Positions 8,623 to 18,171 of a stretch of DNA of 64,000 bases are shown in pieces. The position numbers and the translations under genes are program-made. This DNA is from Echinicola arenosa (GTDB taxonomy: Bacteria; Bacteroidota; Bacteroidia; Cytophagales; Cyclobacteriaceae). The stretch lies in assembly GCF_014841125.1 (NCBI RefSeq), contig NZ_JACYTQ010000003.1, positions 248,001-312,000 on the forward strand, in the 5' to 3' direction. The notes beneath the pieces are model-generated. The model saw nothing but the letters and a program-made list of their open reading frames with translations. It was not told the DNA's origin and ran no database searches. The number at the start of each line of letters is the position of its first letter. Position 1 is the first letter of the stretch.

Positions 8623-9393
8623 TTACCAATGAACTATTACCTTTGAAACAATGGGTAAGTGGTCTGAAAGAAGCTTAGGTGGCGTATCCGAATGGAGAAG
8701 TTCCCAACTTATTTTCGGATAGCCAAAAATATAATCAATTTTATATTTTGGTTCATCAGAAGAAGCAGTTGGCTTACCATTGTCAAGGAGGATCCATTTG
8801 TTCATATCAACCTGAATTTCAGTTGATTTGGGTCGTGCATTAAAGTCTCCACATAATAAGATGGGTTTTTTATTATCGGTCAATTTTTTATTGATGGCCT
8901 GAACCTGTAATTGCCTTTCTTCTGTGTTGGTGTAATCCAAATGGGTACTTACAAAAATGATTGATTGTTGGGGTAGGTCAATATTTGCGACCAAAAAAGC
9001 ACGCTGTTCTTTTCCGTTCTCTGTAAATGGCAAGAGAATTCTCTCTACAGAATTAATAGGATATTTGGAAAGAAGTCCAATACCATAATAACCTCCGGCA
9101 TGATCGATGGTTTTACCAAAAGCAGCAAACATCCCTGTATAATATGCCAGTTCCCCCATAAAGTCCTTCCCATTTTGGTGTGGAGCTCTCTCCCTAAAGG
9201 TTTTAATATCTACCTCCTGTAACGCGACTAAATCAGCATCCTGTTCTTTGATAAACTCTGAAAATTCCCTCATCGAAGCCTTTTCTCCAAATCGTAAATT
9301 ATAGCTGATTACAGTCAGCGTATCGGATTTTTGTTGTGCTTGTAATGATATGATATTACAGGTGAAAAAAAGAATGGAGAGAAATTGTTTCAT
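8623..9393 (-). CDS. secreted endonuclease/exonuclease/phosphatase (EEP) family phosphodiesterase 2, operon A
   Basis: Mg-dependent phosphodiesterase of the DNase I / sphingomyelinase-like fold, exported by a signal peptide (residues 1-19, ending LQAQ). All EEP landmarks are present in order: ISYNLRFG (metal/phosphate side), LQEVD (metal-binding Glu), GIGLLSKYPI, STHLD, the catalytic GDFNARP, and the C-terminal SDHLPI with the catalytic Asp-His pair. 256 aa is normal for single-domain members. It is the last gene of operon A, 11 bases after the other EEP gene, whose fold and motif order it shares, pointing to a tandem duplication. The substrate could be phospholipid headgroups, nucleic acid or glycan phosphodiesters; the SusCD context favours an extracellular nutrient role. 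Confidence 0.88.
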   Translation of the reverse strand: MKQFLSILFFTCNIISLQAQQKSDTLTVISYNLRFGEKASMREFSEFIKEQDADLVALQEVDIKTFRERAPHQNGKDFMGELAYYTGMFAAFGKTIDHAGGYYGIGLLSKYPINSVERILLPFTENGKEQRAFLVANIDLPQQSIIFVSTHLDYTNTEERQLQVQAINKKLTDNKKPILLCGDFNARPKSTEIQVDMNKWILLDNGKPTASSDEPKYKIDYIFGYPKISWELLHSDTPPKLLSDHLPIVSKVIVHW

Positions 9394-9404
9394 GATGAGT
9401 TTTT

Positions 9405-10205
9405 TTAGTTTAACGAAAATGTGGTGAGTATGGGCAGGTGATCAGATGCCTCTGTCTGAATTACTTGGTGGTCTTTTATTTTGAAGCTGGATTGGGGCTT
9501 GAAGAGGATATAATCCAGTTTTCGGTTAGGCTCACGAGAAGGAATGGTATAGCATGAAGCGTTCCCTTCACAGGAACTTTTAAAATGTCTCTGGAAAAAC
9601 GACGCCATGGTTGGGCCATCTGGTGTGGCATTTAAATCACCACCCAAAATTACGGGATAGTTGGATTGAGAGAGTATGCTATCGATAGCAGGAACCTGAA
9701 GTTCCCTGTTTTCCAAAGTCAGTTCCATATGGGTATTGGCAATTGTTAACCGTTTGCTACCTACTTTTATCGAGGCACTCATAAGGATCCGATAGCTTAC
9801 ATATTTCCCTTCAAGCTCCACTCTTGGCAGTTTATGTATTTTTTGATCTTCCATGGGATACCTTGAAAGAATACCCAAGCCCGTTTCTCCACCCTGATAG
9901 GCAATCGCCTTGCCGTAAAAATAATGTTTCAGGCCGGTTTTTTCGGCAAGTAAAGCCAATTGATCCATATGCCCACTTCTAGTAGTGTTTCGATCGATTT
10001 CTTGTAGAAATACAATATCTGCGGCGACATGATTGATGATTTTGGCAATGGAATCAACATTGGGTTCGCTGCTTTTGTAAGGAGCACAGTATTTAACATT
10101 GTAACTCATAACATTCAAGGTATTTCGCTGAACAGCTTTTTGCTCATTCAATTGAGAAACATTCATTGACACCCAGAATACCAATGGGAAAATCAGGTAA
10201 TTCAT
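9405..10205 (-). CDS. secreted EEP family phosphodiesterase 1, operon A
   Basis: 266-residue paralogue of the following gene. Landmarks: MSYNVKYC, FLQEIDRNTTRSG, GLGILSRYPM, NTHMELT, GGDLNATPDG and SDHLPILTT. LQEID, GDLN and SDH give the complete set of catalytic and metal ligands. The N-terminus MNYLIFPLVFWVSMNVS is a signal sequence with no lipobox, so the enzyme is probably periplasmic or secreted. It starts 72 bases after the SusD stop, consistent with a single operon from the sigma gene at 17.5 kb. Confidence 0.87.
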   Translation of the reverse strand: MNYLIFPLVFWVSMNVSQLNEQKAVQRNTLNVMSYNVKYCAPYKSSEPNVDSIAKIINHVAADIVFLQEIDRNTTRSGHMDQLALLAEKTGLKHYFYGKAIAYQGGETGLGILSRYPMEDQKIHKLPRVELEGKYVSYRILMSASIKVGSKRLTIANTHMELTLENRELQVPAIDSILSQSNYPVILGGDLNATPDGPTMASFFQRHFKSSCEGNASCYTIPSREPNRKLDYILFKPQSSFKIKDHQVIQTEASDHLPILTTFSLN

Positions 10206-10277
10206 ATATAGTTGGAAAGTTAAGTCTAAAAACGGAAGGAAAAGGCTGGAACAATTTTATATGATCCAGCCTATTTT

Positions 10278-12005
10278 TTATTCCCAGCCAGGGTTTTGGC
10301 CCAAGTCTGGGTTTTTGATACGTTCAGCATACGGAACAGGCCATAAATAATGTTTTGAAGGATCAAAGTTATCAAGGCCTCCTTCATCTACAGACTTTTC
10401 ATAGATGATGTCCCCAAATTCATCGATGCCATTGTCAGGGTAGGGGTTTGCACCCAGATCATTCATGCAAACGTTCAAACTAGGACCTACCATTGCTTTG
10501 CCCAAATGTTTTTCGCCTTCTTTCCATCGGAGGATATCAAAATACCTCATACCATCCATGGACATTTCCACTCGTCTTTCACGGTGCAGTTCTGTTTTGA
10601 GGTCCATACCCCAATCATTCAGTTCCTGAAGGTTCATGGGGTGCATGCCCACCCTTTCTCTTAATTGATTGATGGTCATATCAATTTGGGATTGGGTAAG
10701 GGTTTCTCCCTGTATATTGAAAAGTGCTTCAGCATAAATCAATAGAACTTCAGCAAAACGGATGACATTGATATTGTTATGGTCCCGGTTATATAAACCT
10801 GCTAGTTCCAAGGAATTGTATTTTTTAAAGTAAAAACCCGTTAATCCGTTTGCTCCCAGTCTGTTGTTGTTTTGAAGTACAGCAAATCGAGGTAATTGAT
10901 AGATATCGTTGTCGGTACCGGTGTCGGTATCCCCATCATCACCACCGGGCCATTGATCCCCTGGACTGTAGACGGTCATTTTCAACCGGGGGTCGCGGTT
11001 TTCAAAATAATCAGTGTAATGTTGCTCTGGAAATGTGTACAGATCAGAGGTGCTTACAGGTTTTCCGTAATATTCCAGCCCTGCCTTGGCAGGTTTTCCA
11101 TCTGCACATAAATAGGCATCTACCAAACGTTTGGAAGCGTTTAGACGAACATAGTCTACCGGTGTACAGGTATAGTTACTGAGGTTGTTTGTGCGTAAGT
11201 CTTCTACAAACAAGCTGTATATGATCGCTTCTCGGTTGGCAGGGTTTGTTTCTGCATTACCGGCAAGCTTGTACATATCCTGATAGTTGCTGTATAATTC
11301 ATAAGGGCTGTTGTCGATGATTTCTTTTGCAGTGTTGGCCGCCAATTCCCACATTTCATTTTGGAGCGCAACGCGCGCCTTTAAGGCCAAAGCCCCCCAG
11401 CGGTTTATCCTTCCTATATCTTCCCCAGATGGAATTTCCGAGCCAAGTTTGCTGGCCGCCCAATCTAGGTCATCTAATATGAACTGGACAACCTCTGATC
11501 TTGGGGTTCGGGGCATGTAGGCCTCTGATGCGGTGATGACGCGATCCACCAATGGAACGTCACCCCAATAGCTGGTCAACCAAAAATACTGAAGGGCCCT
11601 GAGTACCTTTACTTCTGCAGCATAAGTATCTTTGATATCCTGATCAATAGCTGCCTTGTTATAGTGATCTAAAAAGTTGTTGCATGTAAAAATGGGCGCG
11701 TAGAGCCAAGACCAAAAGGTGTTAAAAGGAAAGCCATCCATGGCAGCATGTCTTCCACCAGGCACCTTGCTCAGACCACTGTTCAAATCTCCCCAAACCA
11801 CGTCCCCTCCATAAATATTGGGATAAATGATCAATTCGTAATCCAAGCCTTCATAACAGGGGTATAAGGCAGCCCTGAGCTGACCTTCTGTCTGCCAATA
11901 AGTTTCATGGGTGACGCTATCCAAAGGATATTTGTCCAAAAAATCTTCATTGCAGCCGCTGGCCAATACCAGTAGCAGGAAAAGCGAATATTTTATATAA
12001 TTCAT
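10278..12005 (-). CDS. SusD/RagB-family nutrient-binding lipoprotein, operon A
   Basis: Outer-membrane lipoprotein that caps the SusC channel and binds the imported ligand. Lipobox LVLASGC at residue 18, followed by NEDFLDKYPLD, the standard SusD start. The TPR-like helical core is visible (YFWLTSYWGDVPLV, INRWGALALKARVAL, RFAEVLLIYAEALF) and the end reads WPVPYAERIKNPDLGQNPGW, the usual SusD C-terminal signature. 575 aa is typical. It lies 36 bases after the SusC stop. Ligand unknown; the EEP genes downstream suggest a phosphodiester-bearing substrate. Confidence 0.95.
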   Translation of the reverse strand: MNYIKYSLFLLLVLASGCNEDFLDKYPLDSVTHETYWQTEGQLRAALYPCYEGLDYELIIYPNIYGGDVVWGDLNSGLSKVPGGRHAAMDGFPFNTFWSWLYAPIFTCNNFLDHYNKAAIDQDIKDTYAAEVKVLRALQYFWLTSYWGDVPLVDRVITASEAYMPRTPRSEVVQFILDDLDWAASKLGSEIPSGEDIGRINRWGALALKARVALQNEMWELAANTAKEIIDNSPYELYSNYQDMYKLAGNAETNPANREAIIYSLFVEDLRTNNLSNYTCTPVDYVRLNASKRLVDAYLCADGKPAKAGLEYYGKPVSTSDLYTFPEQHYTDYFENRDPRLKMTVYSPGDQWPGGDDGDTDTGTDNDIYQLPRFAVLQNNNRLGANGLTGFYFKKYNSLELAGLYNRDHNNINVIRFAEVLLIYAEALFNIQGETLTQSQIDMTINQLRERVGMHPMNLQELNDWGMDLKTELHRERRVEMSMDGMRYFDILRWKEGEKHLGKAMVGPSLNVCMNDLGANPYPDNGIDEFGDIIYEKSVDEGGLDNFDPSKHYLWPVPYAERIKNPDLGQNPGWE

Positions 12006-12041
12006 GGTAATTAGATTAAATGTTGTAAATGGATTATTCTT

Positions 12042-15000
12042 TTAAAAACCTATTTGCACACCCAAAGCCATGGTTTTCACCTGTGGATAGGCATCCCCTG
12101 AAGTTTCACGTACTTCCGGATCGAAACCTCCGAAATAATTGGTAATGGTGAATAAGTTTTCTGCTGTAAGGTAAATCCTACACCGACTCACCTTAATTTT
12201 TTCTACCAAGTGTTGTGGAAGGGAGTATCCCAATTGGATGTTTTTGAGCCTTAGGTAAGAGGCATCTTCCAACCAGTAATTGGAAAAAAGGATATTATGA
12301 TCTGCCTCATAATACATTCGCGGATAAGTGGCCTCCGTATTTTCAGGACTCCACCGATCCAGGTGTTCCACTTTTGGCACCGAATAATCATTGATAAAAG
12401 GATGTCGGGCCTCGTCCCGCAGGTATCCGTTGACTTTTCCTACCCCTTGGAAATAAAAGGAGAAATCAAACTGTTTCCAGTTGGCGTAGCCTCTAAAACC
12501 GTAGCTGTAGCGCGGGTAAGGATCCCCAAACACGACCTTGTCAAACTCATCGATGATGCCATCAGGCTGTCCTGCTTCTCCACTGATGTCCTTATAAACG
12601 ACATCGCCAGGTTGTACGATATCAGCATAACTGCTGATTACCGGAAAAGAGGGGTTTAAGTAACGGTCATTGTCCTCATCATAGGATTCGAAATCCTCTA
12701 TTTGGGCCAAACCATCAGTAAGGTACCCATAATAGGCATTGACCGGATCACCGACCCTTCTGATATTGTCTCCCAAGGAGGCAGCACTGGTACCCATGTC
12801 AGTGATCTGGTTCTTGGCATCTGAGATATTGGCAGTAATTCCATATCGAAGTTCCCCTATCTGGTCATTCCAGGCCATGGCTATTTCCCAACCTTTGTTT
12901 TCTATGGCTCCAATATTTTCCAAGGGAAGGTTACTGGAAGACGTTATACCGATTAGGGAGGGGTATATAGGCTTGAGAAGGGCATTGATGTTCTTTTTCT
13001 TGAACCAGTCAACCGACAAGGTCATGCGGTCTTTCAAGAGACTGAAGTCTGCCCCTATGTTGAGCATCTGTATGGTTTCCCATTGGATGTTTTCATTGGC
13101 CAAGGCATACTGTTGAAACCCAACATTCTCTTTCACCCCTATGGGGTAAGCTTTGGTTTGCCTCTGAATTTCTGTAAGATATGGGTAGTAATTGCCACTG
13201 ATATTCTGGTTTCCCAATTCTCCCCAAGAAGCCCTGATCTTACCAAGGGTGAGGATGGGTTTGGCAAAATCCATAAATGGCTCTTCAGAAAATTTCCAAC
13301 CAGCTGAAAAGGAAGGGAAAATACCCCAGCGGTTATTTCGGGCAAACCTGGATGTACCATCTACGCGCAGGTTGGCTTCAAAAAGGTATTTTTGTTCAAA
13401 ATCATAGTTTACCCTGCCAAAGAAGGAACGAAGGGCCCATTCTTCAGAAGTCCCTCCATTAATGATATCCTCTGTACCTGCGTCCACCTCGGTAATGCCA
13501 TCAAGTAGTATATTCTTTCTTGATGCATATAGTCTTGGCATGCTTGCCCACTCTTGGGAATATCCGGCCAGGAATTTTAAACCATGCCTTCCCAGGATTT
13601 TTTCATAATTGAAAGTAGATAAAAGTGTTTGGGTTAGGGTGCTGTTGTGGGTATTGGAAATACCGTTCCTGATATTTTCATTGGCAGGATGGGGGGTACC
13701 GTCTGCCAAAAACCTGGGCATGGTAGCGGTCCAATCCTTGATGTCTCTGGAGTAATAGTTGTAGGCATATTGGGCATTGATGTACATGCCGTCAATCAGG
13801 TCCAAAGTAGCTTTGAAATTTCCATTTAGCGTTCGGGACTTATTTTTGGTATATCCCGATTCATAGGCTGTTCTCACAGGATTGGAAACGGAGCCATAAG
13901 ACCAGTAAGGGGAGTCTTCCCAGCCTCCGCTATTGGTGGGGCTTTGCCACATCACTGGGAGAAGAGGAGAAATACGCTGGGCCAACCTAAAAACACCTGA
14001 TGTACCTGCTCCGCCTGCGTCACGCTTATAGAAATCCACATAACTGATATTGGCATCGACTTTTAATCGGTCGATTACTTGGGTTTCCATTCTCAAGCGG
14101 ACATTGTTTCTGGACGAGAAATAAGGGTCTCCTATGACCAGGCCTGTTTGCTCCAAATATCCATAGGACAAGTAATAGGCTGACTTATCAGTTCCTCCTT
14201 GGATGTTGAAATTATGGTTTTGTTGAGTCGAGTGAGACTTGTAGGTTTCCGCTACCCAATCAGTATTGGAATAGTCATTAGGGAAATTCCCGGAATCATA
14301 CATTTCAAATGCTTCATCCGAATAGGCTATGGCTACTCCTCTTGCACGTCTGGCCTCATTTTCCAAGGTCATATAGTCTCTTCCACTGACCAAAGCAGGG
14401 GTGGCAATAGGACTTTGAATACCGAAGTAGTTGCTGTAGTTAAGGGAAACCTTTTCTTCACCCTTTCCTTTTTTAGTGGTTACCAAGATCACTCCATTGG
14501 CTGCCCTGGCTCCATAAATGGCCGATGAAGCGGCATCTTTGAGTACGGTGACACTTTCAATATCATCTGGATTTAGCAGGTTGATATCTCCACCTGCCAC
14601 ACCGTCTATCAGAATCAGTGGAGTGGTCTGGCTGTTGATGGTATTGACTCCGCGAATCAACAGGTTGGTAGCGGGGCTTCCCGGCTGGCCAGAAGGGGAA
14701 GTAACCGTCAATCCAGGGATCAAACCCTGTAATCCGCCAGCTACGGAGGAGATAACCCTGCCTTCCAATACCTCACCTTTGACTTCCGCCACTGCACCCG
14801 TGACATTGGCCTTTTTTTGACTTCCATAACCGACCACAACAACTTCATCCAAACCGGTGACATCTTCATTTAGCACAATAGTGACGGTTGTACGGCCATC
14901 CAGCTTATATTCATTGGGCACAAAACCAAGATAGGATACCTTCAGGACTGCATTAGGGCTGGATACTTTTATCCTAAAACTACCTTTTATATCTGCAATG

Positions 15001-15509
15001 GTGCCATTGTTGGTGCCCATTTCAAGAATGGAAGCACCAGGCAGTGGCTCTCCATTTTTGTCAATTACCTTACCGCTCACGATGGTCTCTGGAGCAGGAT
15101 CCGTTCCCTCTATAATTAGTTTTTTTTTCTTTTTTAGGACAATTTGGGTGTCCGTTATGATTTCGTATTCTATATCATTGGAGGCAAATAGCCTTTTAAG
15201 CACCTTTTCCAAAGGTTCCTCCAAAGCTTTGAAAGAGATGTTAAGACCAGGGTCAAGTTCCTTGGTATTATAGATGAACTTATAGGAAGTCTGTGATTCA
15301 ATTTGATACAGCACTTCTGATAGGGGCATGTTTTGGATGTTCAAGGTTACCTTATCCTCTTGTCCAAAGGCTGAATAAGCCTGGATGGGACTGAAAAGAA
15401 AGGTCATGGACAACAAGAGAAGCACTTGGAAGAATTCAATATTCTTCCAGTACCTTAAAAAGGATTTGCCTTTCGGCTTACATAGATTTTTCATACTTTT
15501 GAAATGCAT
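12042..15509 (-). CDS. SusC/RagA TonB-dependent receptor with STN signalling domain, operon A
   Basis: 1155-residue outer-membrane transporter. Order: signal region (about 24-49), secretin/TonB short N-terminal domain (STN, about 53-126, ending DTQIVLKKK), carboxypeptidase-D-like regulatory domain (about 145-215), the SusC linker DEVVVVGYG at 221-229, plug (about 235-345, containing DAASSAIYGARAANGVILVT) and a barrel ending in Phe (ALGVQIGF). The STN domain is the part that talks to FecR-type anti-sigma factors, matching the fecR and sigma genes upstream. The start at 15509 has an in-frame alternative ATG at 15494. A stem-loop lies just upstream in the fecR-susC gap. Confidence 0.95.
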   Translation of the reverse strand: MHFKSMKNLCKPKGKSFLRYWKNIEFFQVLLLLSMTFLFSPIQAYSAFGQEDKVTLNIQNMPLSEVLYQIESQTSYKFIYNTKELDPGLNISFKALEEPLEKVLKRLFASNDIEYEIITDTQIVLKKKKKLIIEGTDPAPETIVSGKVIDKNGEPLPGASILEMGTNNGTIADIKGSFRIKVSSPNAVLKVSYLGFVPNEYKLDGRTTVTIVLNEDVTGLDEVVVVGYGSQKKANVTGAVAEVKGEVLEGRVISSVAGGLQGLIPGLTVTSPSGQPGSPATNLLIRGVNTINSQTTPLILIDGVAGGDINLLNPDDIESVTVLKDAASSAIYGARAANGVILVTTKKGKGEEKVSLNYSNYFGIQSPIATPALVSGRDYMTLENEARRARGVAIAYSDEAFEMYDSGNFPNDYSNTDWVAETYKSHSTQQNHNFNIQGGTDKSAYYLSYGYLEQTGLVIGDPYFSSRNNVRLRMETQVIDRLKVDANISYVDFYKRDAGGAGTSGVFRLAQRISPLLPVMWQSPTNSGGWEDSPYWSYGSVSNPVRTAYESGYTKNKSRTLNGNFKATLDLIDGMYINAQYAYNYYSRDIKDWTATMPRFLADGTPHPANENIRNGISNTHNSTLTQTLLSTFNYEKILGRHGLKFLAGYSQEWASMPRLYASRKNILLDGITEVDAGTEDIINGGTSEEWALRSFFGRVNYDFEQKYLFEANLRVDGTSRFARNNRWGIFPSFSAGWKFSEEPFMDFAKPILTLGKIRASWGELGNQNISGNYYPYLTEIQRQTKAYPIGVKENVGFQQYALANENIQWETIQMLNIGADFSLLKDRMTLSVDWFKKKNINALLKPIYPSLIGITSSSNLPLENIGAIENKGWEIAMAWNDQIGELRYGITANISDAKNQITDMGTSAASLGDNIRRVGDPVNAYYGYLTDGLAQIEDFESYDEDNDRYLNPSFPVISSYADIVQPGDVVYKDISGEAGQPDGIIDEFDKVVFGDPYPRYSYGFRGYANWKQFDFSFYFQGVGKVNGYLRDEARHPFINDYSVPKVEHLDRWSPENTEATYPRMYYEADHNILFSNYWLEDASYLRLKNIQLGYSLPQHLVEKIKVSRCRIYLTAENLFTITNYFGGFDPEVRETSGDAYPQVKTMALGVQIGF

Positions 15510-15545
15510 TTAGTGGTTGAATGATATTTGATCACAAAATCTTTC

Positions 15546-15573
15546 ATCGGAAAATGTTCCAGCATTTTCCGAT
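15546..15573 (-). promoter_or_regulatory. stem-loop in the fecR-susC junction, operon A
   Basis: Perfect 11-bp stem (ATCGGAAAATG / CATTTTCCGAT) with a 6-nt loop. On the transcribed minus strand it is preceded by an A8 run and is not followed by U residues, so it is not a classical terminator of this operon. Equivalent hairpins occur at the same junction in operons B, C and D. Confidence 0.7.
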
Positions 15574-15642
15574 TTTTTTTGTTGAGGTATTTTATGATCG
15601 TTTGAAAAATTGGGGTGTTATCGTTGGTTCATAGGCATTGGT

Positions 15643-16797
15643 TTAATGGTGAATAAATATCTTGTTTCCCTTGATCTCATATTGTAAGCCATAGGCTCTT
15701 TTAAATGTCTCCATGACCTCATCAATGGTTTCCACATCGAAACTGGCAGAGTAGTATTCTGTTTCAAAAGTCCCTTGGCTATTGACTATCTCTACATCAT
15801 AGTGTCTTTCCAGCTTTTTAATGATGTTGGGAAATGAAATATTCCTGAAGATGATTTTACCGCTTAGCCAGGCCGTATACATATCCAGTTCGGTTTTTTT
15901 GACCTGGATTTCGTTGCCAGACTTATCCCAATTTGCCAATTCTCCAGGTAATAAAACAGTGGCCCTTTCATCATAAGAACTATCGTTGTTATAAATACTG
16001 ACCTTTCCTTCTACCAAAGCCGTTTGTACCAAGGGGTCTTCCGGATAGGAAGAAACATTAAACTCCGTGCCCAAAACCCTAATATTCATCAGGTCAGCTT
16101 TTACAATAAAGGGTTGGTCAGCGTCCTTTTTGACTTTGAAGAAAGCTTCGCCACTTAAAGTAACAGACCTAGTTTCCATGTGGTCGAAGCTGGTGGGATA
16201 AGTAAGCGAGCTTCCGGCATTCAAGGTGACTTCAGATCCATCTGGAAGGATTACTTCAAAGCGCTTTGCATAGGGGACTTTCAGGGTATTGAAGCTGGGA
16301 TTTCCACCATCGTTATTTCCCTTTTTGGATAAATAGGTTAATCTTCCTCCTAGCTGATTTCCGATTACCTGACCTTTACTGTTTTTAATGGACAGCTGTC
16401 CAGATTCTTCCATTAGAATGGTTTCACCATTGCCCAACTGAAGGGTGATTACTTTATCATCACTATAAGGTATTGGTGATTGATCATAAATCCCTTGAAA
16501 TAGATAGAATAAAGCTCCAAGCCCGACTACTAAGATGATAGATGCTGCATATTTTAGTAAAGGTGATCTGAACTTGTATATGGACTTGTTTTGAGTCTTG
16601 ATTTGAAACTGTTTCCATTTTGAATTAAGGTCAATCTGGTCCGAAGTTTCTTTAAACTTACTGGCAATATATTGGGCTTTCAGCTGGTAGAACCGGTCTT
16701 CATTGCTTTTAGAAATCTGAAACCATGCTTCAATGTCCTCCGTTTCTTTCCCGGTAGCTGTTCCTTCAAAATATTTTAAAAGTTTAGATTCGTCCAT
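15643..16797 (-). CDS. FecR-type anti-sigma factor, operon A
   Basis: Single-pass inner-membrane regulator that holds the ECF sigma factor and reads the state of the SusC STN domain. Residues 1-80 form the cytoplasmic part (MDESKLLKYFEGTATGKETE), a membrane segment follows (about 85-105, YAASIILVVGLGALFYLF), then the periplasmic FecR domain (LPDGSEVTLNAGSSLTYP, VTLSGEAFFKV, FIVKADLMNIRVLGTEFNV) and a C-terminal DUF4974-like module (FPNIIKKLERHYDVEI). 384 aa is normal. It lies between the sigma gene and susC. Confidence 0.93.
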   Translation of the reverse strand: MDESKLLKYFEGTATGKETEDIEAWFQISKSNEDRFYQLKAQYIASKFKETSDQIDLNSKWKQFQIKTQNKSIYKFRSPLLKYAASIILVVGLGALFYLFQGIYDQSPIPYSDDKVITLQLGNGETILMEESGQLSIKNSKGQVIGNQLGGRLTYLSKKGNNDGGNPSFNTLKVPYAKRFEVILPDGSEVTLNAGSSLTYPTSFDHMETRSVTLSGEAFFKVKKDADQPFIVKADLMNIRVLGTEFNVSSYPEDPLVQTALVEGKVSIYNNDSSYDERATVLLPGELANWDKSGNEIQVKKTELDMYTAWLSGKIIFRNISFPNIIKKLERHYDVEIVNSQGTFETEYYSASFDVETIDEVMETFKRAYGLQYEIKGNKIFIHH

Positions 16798-16929
16798 TGC
16801 TGTTTATTGGTCAACTCAACAATAAACGGCTCAGCTTAAAAAGGTACGTAATGGGAAAACAAGAAATTTTGTTTTTTCTATTCTAAGTTTTAAAAAGTGG
16901 TATTCAATAAACTCAGCATGGATTTGGGA

Positions 16930-17508
16930 CTAGAGAAACAATGTCAAAAAATCCTTGAGTTGTAATCGCATTGATTTTAAGGCAAGTGAAATATGGGTGT
17001 CCACAGTTCTTTTGGAAATATTCATTTCTTTTGCAATTTCTCCATTTTTCTTTCCATCAATCCTACTTTTAACAAATACCTCTCTTTGTTTTTTGGGCAG
17101 GGCAGCTATACTTTCCGAAATTTTCAGCGCTAGTTCATTTTCCAAAACCTTAGAAGCAGTTTCATTATGGAGAAACCGCATAGGGTCTGTCATTGCCTTA
17201 TCATAAAGTAACCTTGATTTTTGCATAACCACCTTCTTATGCCTTAAATAATCCATACAGGCATTTTTGGTAATGGTAAAAAGGTAGCTGTTATTCAAGT
17301 GAGTGACACCATACCTACGCTCCCACAATTTTAAGAAAACATCTTGTACCAGCTCTTCGGCATCAGAATCATGGTTTATATAGTATTTGGCCAAGTGGAA
17401 GAGTTTGTCATAATACAATTTAAAAAGTAACTCAAAAGCCTTCGAAGCATCCTTTTCAATCAGCTCGATGAATTGAGGGGAATCAATATTTAGGCTTAGA
17501 TCTGGCAA
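16930..17508 (-). CDS. ECF RNA polymerase sigma-70 factor, operon A
   Basis: 192-residue ECF sigma factor with region 2 (AFELLFKLYYDKLFHLAKYY, DAEELVQDVFLKLWERR) and region 4 (LPKKQREVFVKSRIDGKKNG, IAKEMNISKRTVDTHISLAL). It should direct transcription of operon A when released by the adjacent FecR. The start appears to be TTG at 17508: an in-frame TAA sits directly upstream and no ATG occurs before region 2. A well-formed Bacteroidota promoter lies about 70 bases upstream, so basal expression is probably driven by the housekeeping sigma factor. Confidence 0.93.
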   Translation of the reverse strand: MPDLSLNIDSPQFIELIEKDASKAFELLFKLYYDKLFHLAKYYINHDSDAEELVQDVFLKLWERRYGVTHLNNSYLFTITKNACMDYLRHKKVVMQKSRLLYDKAMTDPMRFLHNETASKVLENELALKISESIAALPKKQREVFVKSRIDGKKNGEIAKEMNISKRTVDTHISLALKSMRLQLKDFLTLFL

Positions 17509-17583
17509 TTACAATTTAGCGTTTGAAGGGGATTATTTGTTTTTTGCGGGTGATAAACAATATTAATAGGTACTCCTGTATAA

Positions 17584-17613
17584 CAAAAATAGAAAAAAGC
17601 CGAAGTCATCAAA
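17584..17613 (-). promoter_or_regulatory. housekeeping promoter of operon A sigma gene
   Basis: On the minus strand: TTTG at 17613-17610, an 18-nt spacer, then TATTTTTG at 17591-17584. This is a perfect TAnnTTTG -7 box with a -33 TTTG one base short of the usual 19-nt spacing. Predicted transcription start is near 17577. Confidence 0.6.
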
Positions 17614-17796
17614 AAATTACCGATATAAAGAAAACGTTATCTATTTGTTAAATAGGATTTAATGGCCTTTAGGATTGGATTCTTATCCTTCAGAAGATAA
17701 TGGGTAGTTTTATATTGTTAATTTGAATATGGAGTAGAATATATCCATTTGTATTATGGCAATGGGCCAATATACAACTGCCCATTGCCTTAAAAA

Positions 17797-18171
17797 TTAT
17801 TTTTGCACTACTGACAATATTTTTAGTTGTCGCTCTCCTGCTGGCAGGGTCCAATTGAATTGATGACCTTCCCGATATCCAATCAGTGCAACAGCCAATG
17901 GTGCCAAAATGGACACTTGGCCAGTTTTGATATTGGCATCTTGGGGAAGGACCAATGTAAGCCTGATGGTGTTTTTAAACTTCAGGTCCAATACCTCGAC
18001 AGTAGAATACAAACGAACTATACGTTCATCAAGCAGAGGATCCTCCAAAACTTCACAGTTTTTCAGTTCATTTTCCAATGGCAACAGGTCGTGGTGCTGA
18101 CCATTGGATCTAGATGATAGGAGTATATTTCTAATGGTTTGATAATCTGATTTTCTTATCAATGGTTTCAT
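17797..18171 (-). CDS. GreA/GreB- or Rnk-like elongation-factor-domain protein
   Basis: 124-residue cytoplasmic protein with the C-terminal FKBP-like GreA/GreB domain: FKNTIRLTLVLPQDANIKTG, then LAPLAVALIGYREGHQFNW and TLPAGERQLKILSV. The N-terminal part (LPLENELKNCEVLED) is too short for the Gre coiled coil that enters the polymerase channel, so it resembles Rnk-type proteins that bind polymerase without cleaving RNA. Single gene between the divergent operons A and B; start ATG at 18171. Confidence 0.75.
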   Translation of the reverse strand: MKPLIRKSDYQTIRNILLSSRSNGQHHDLLPLENELKNCEVLEDPLLDERIVRLYSTVEVLDLKFKNTIRLTLVLPQDANIKTGQVSILAPLAVALIGYREGHQFNWTLPAGERQLKILSVVQK

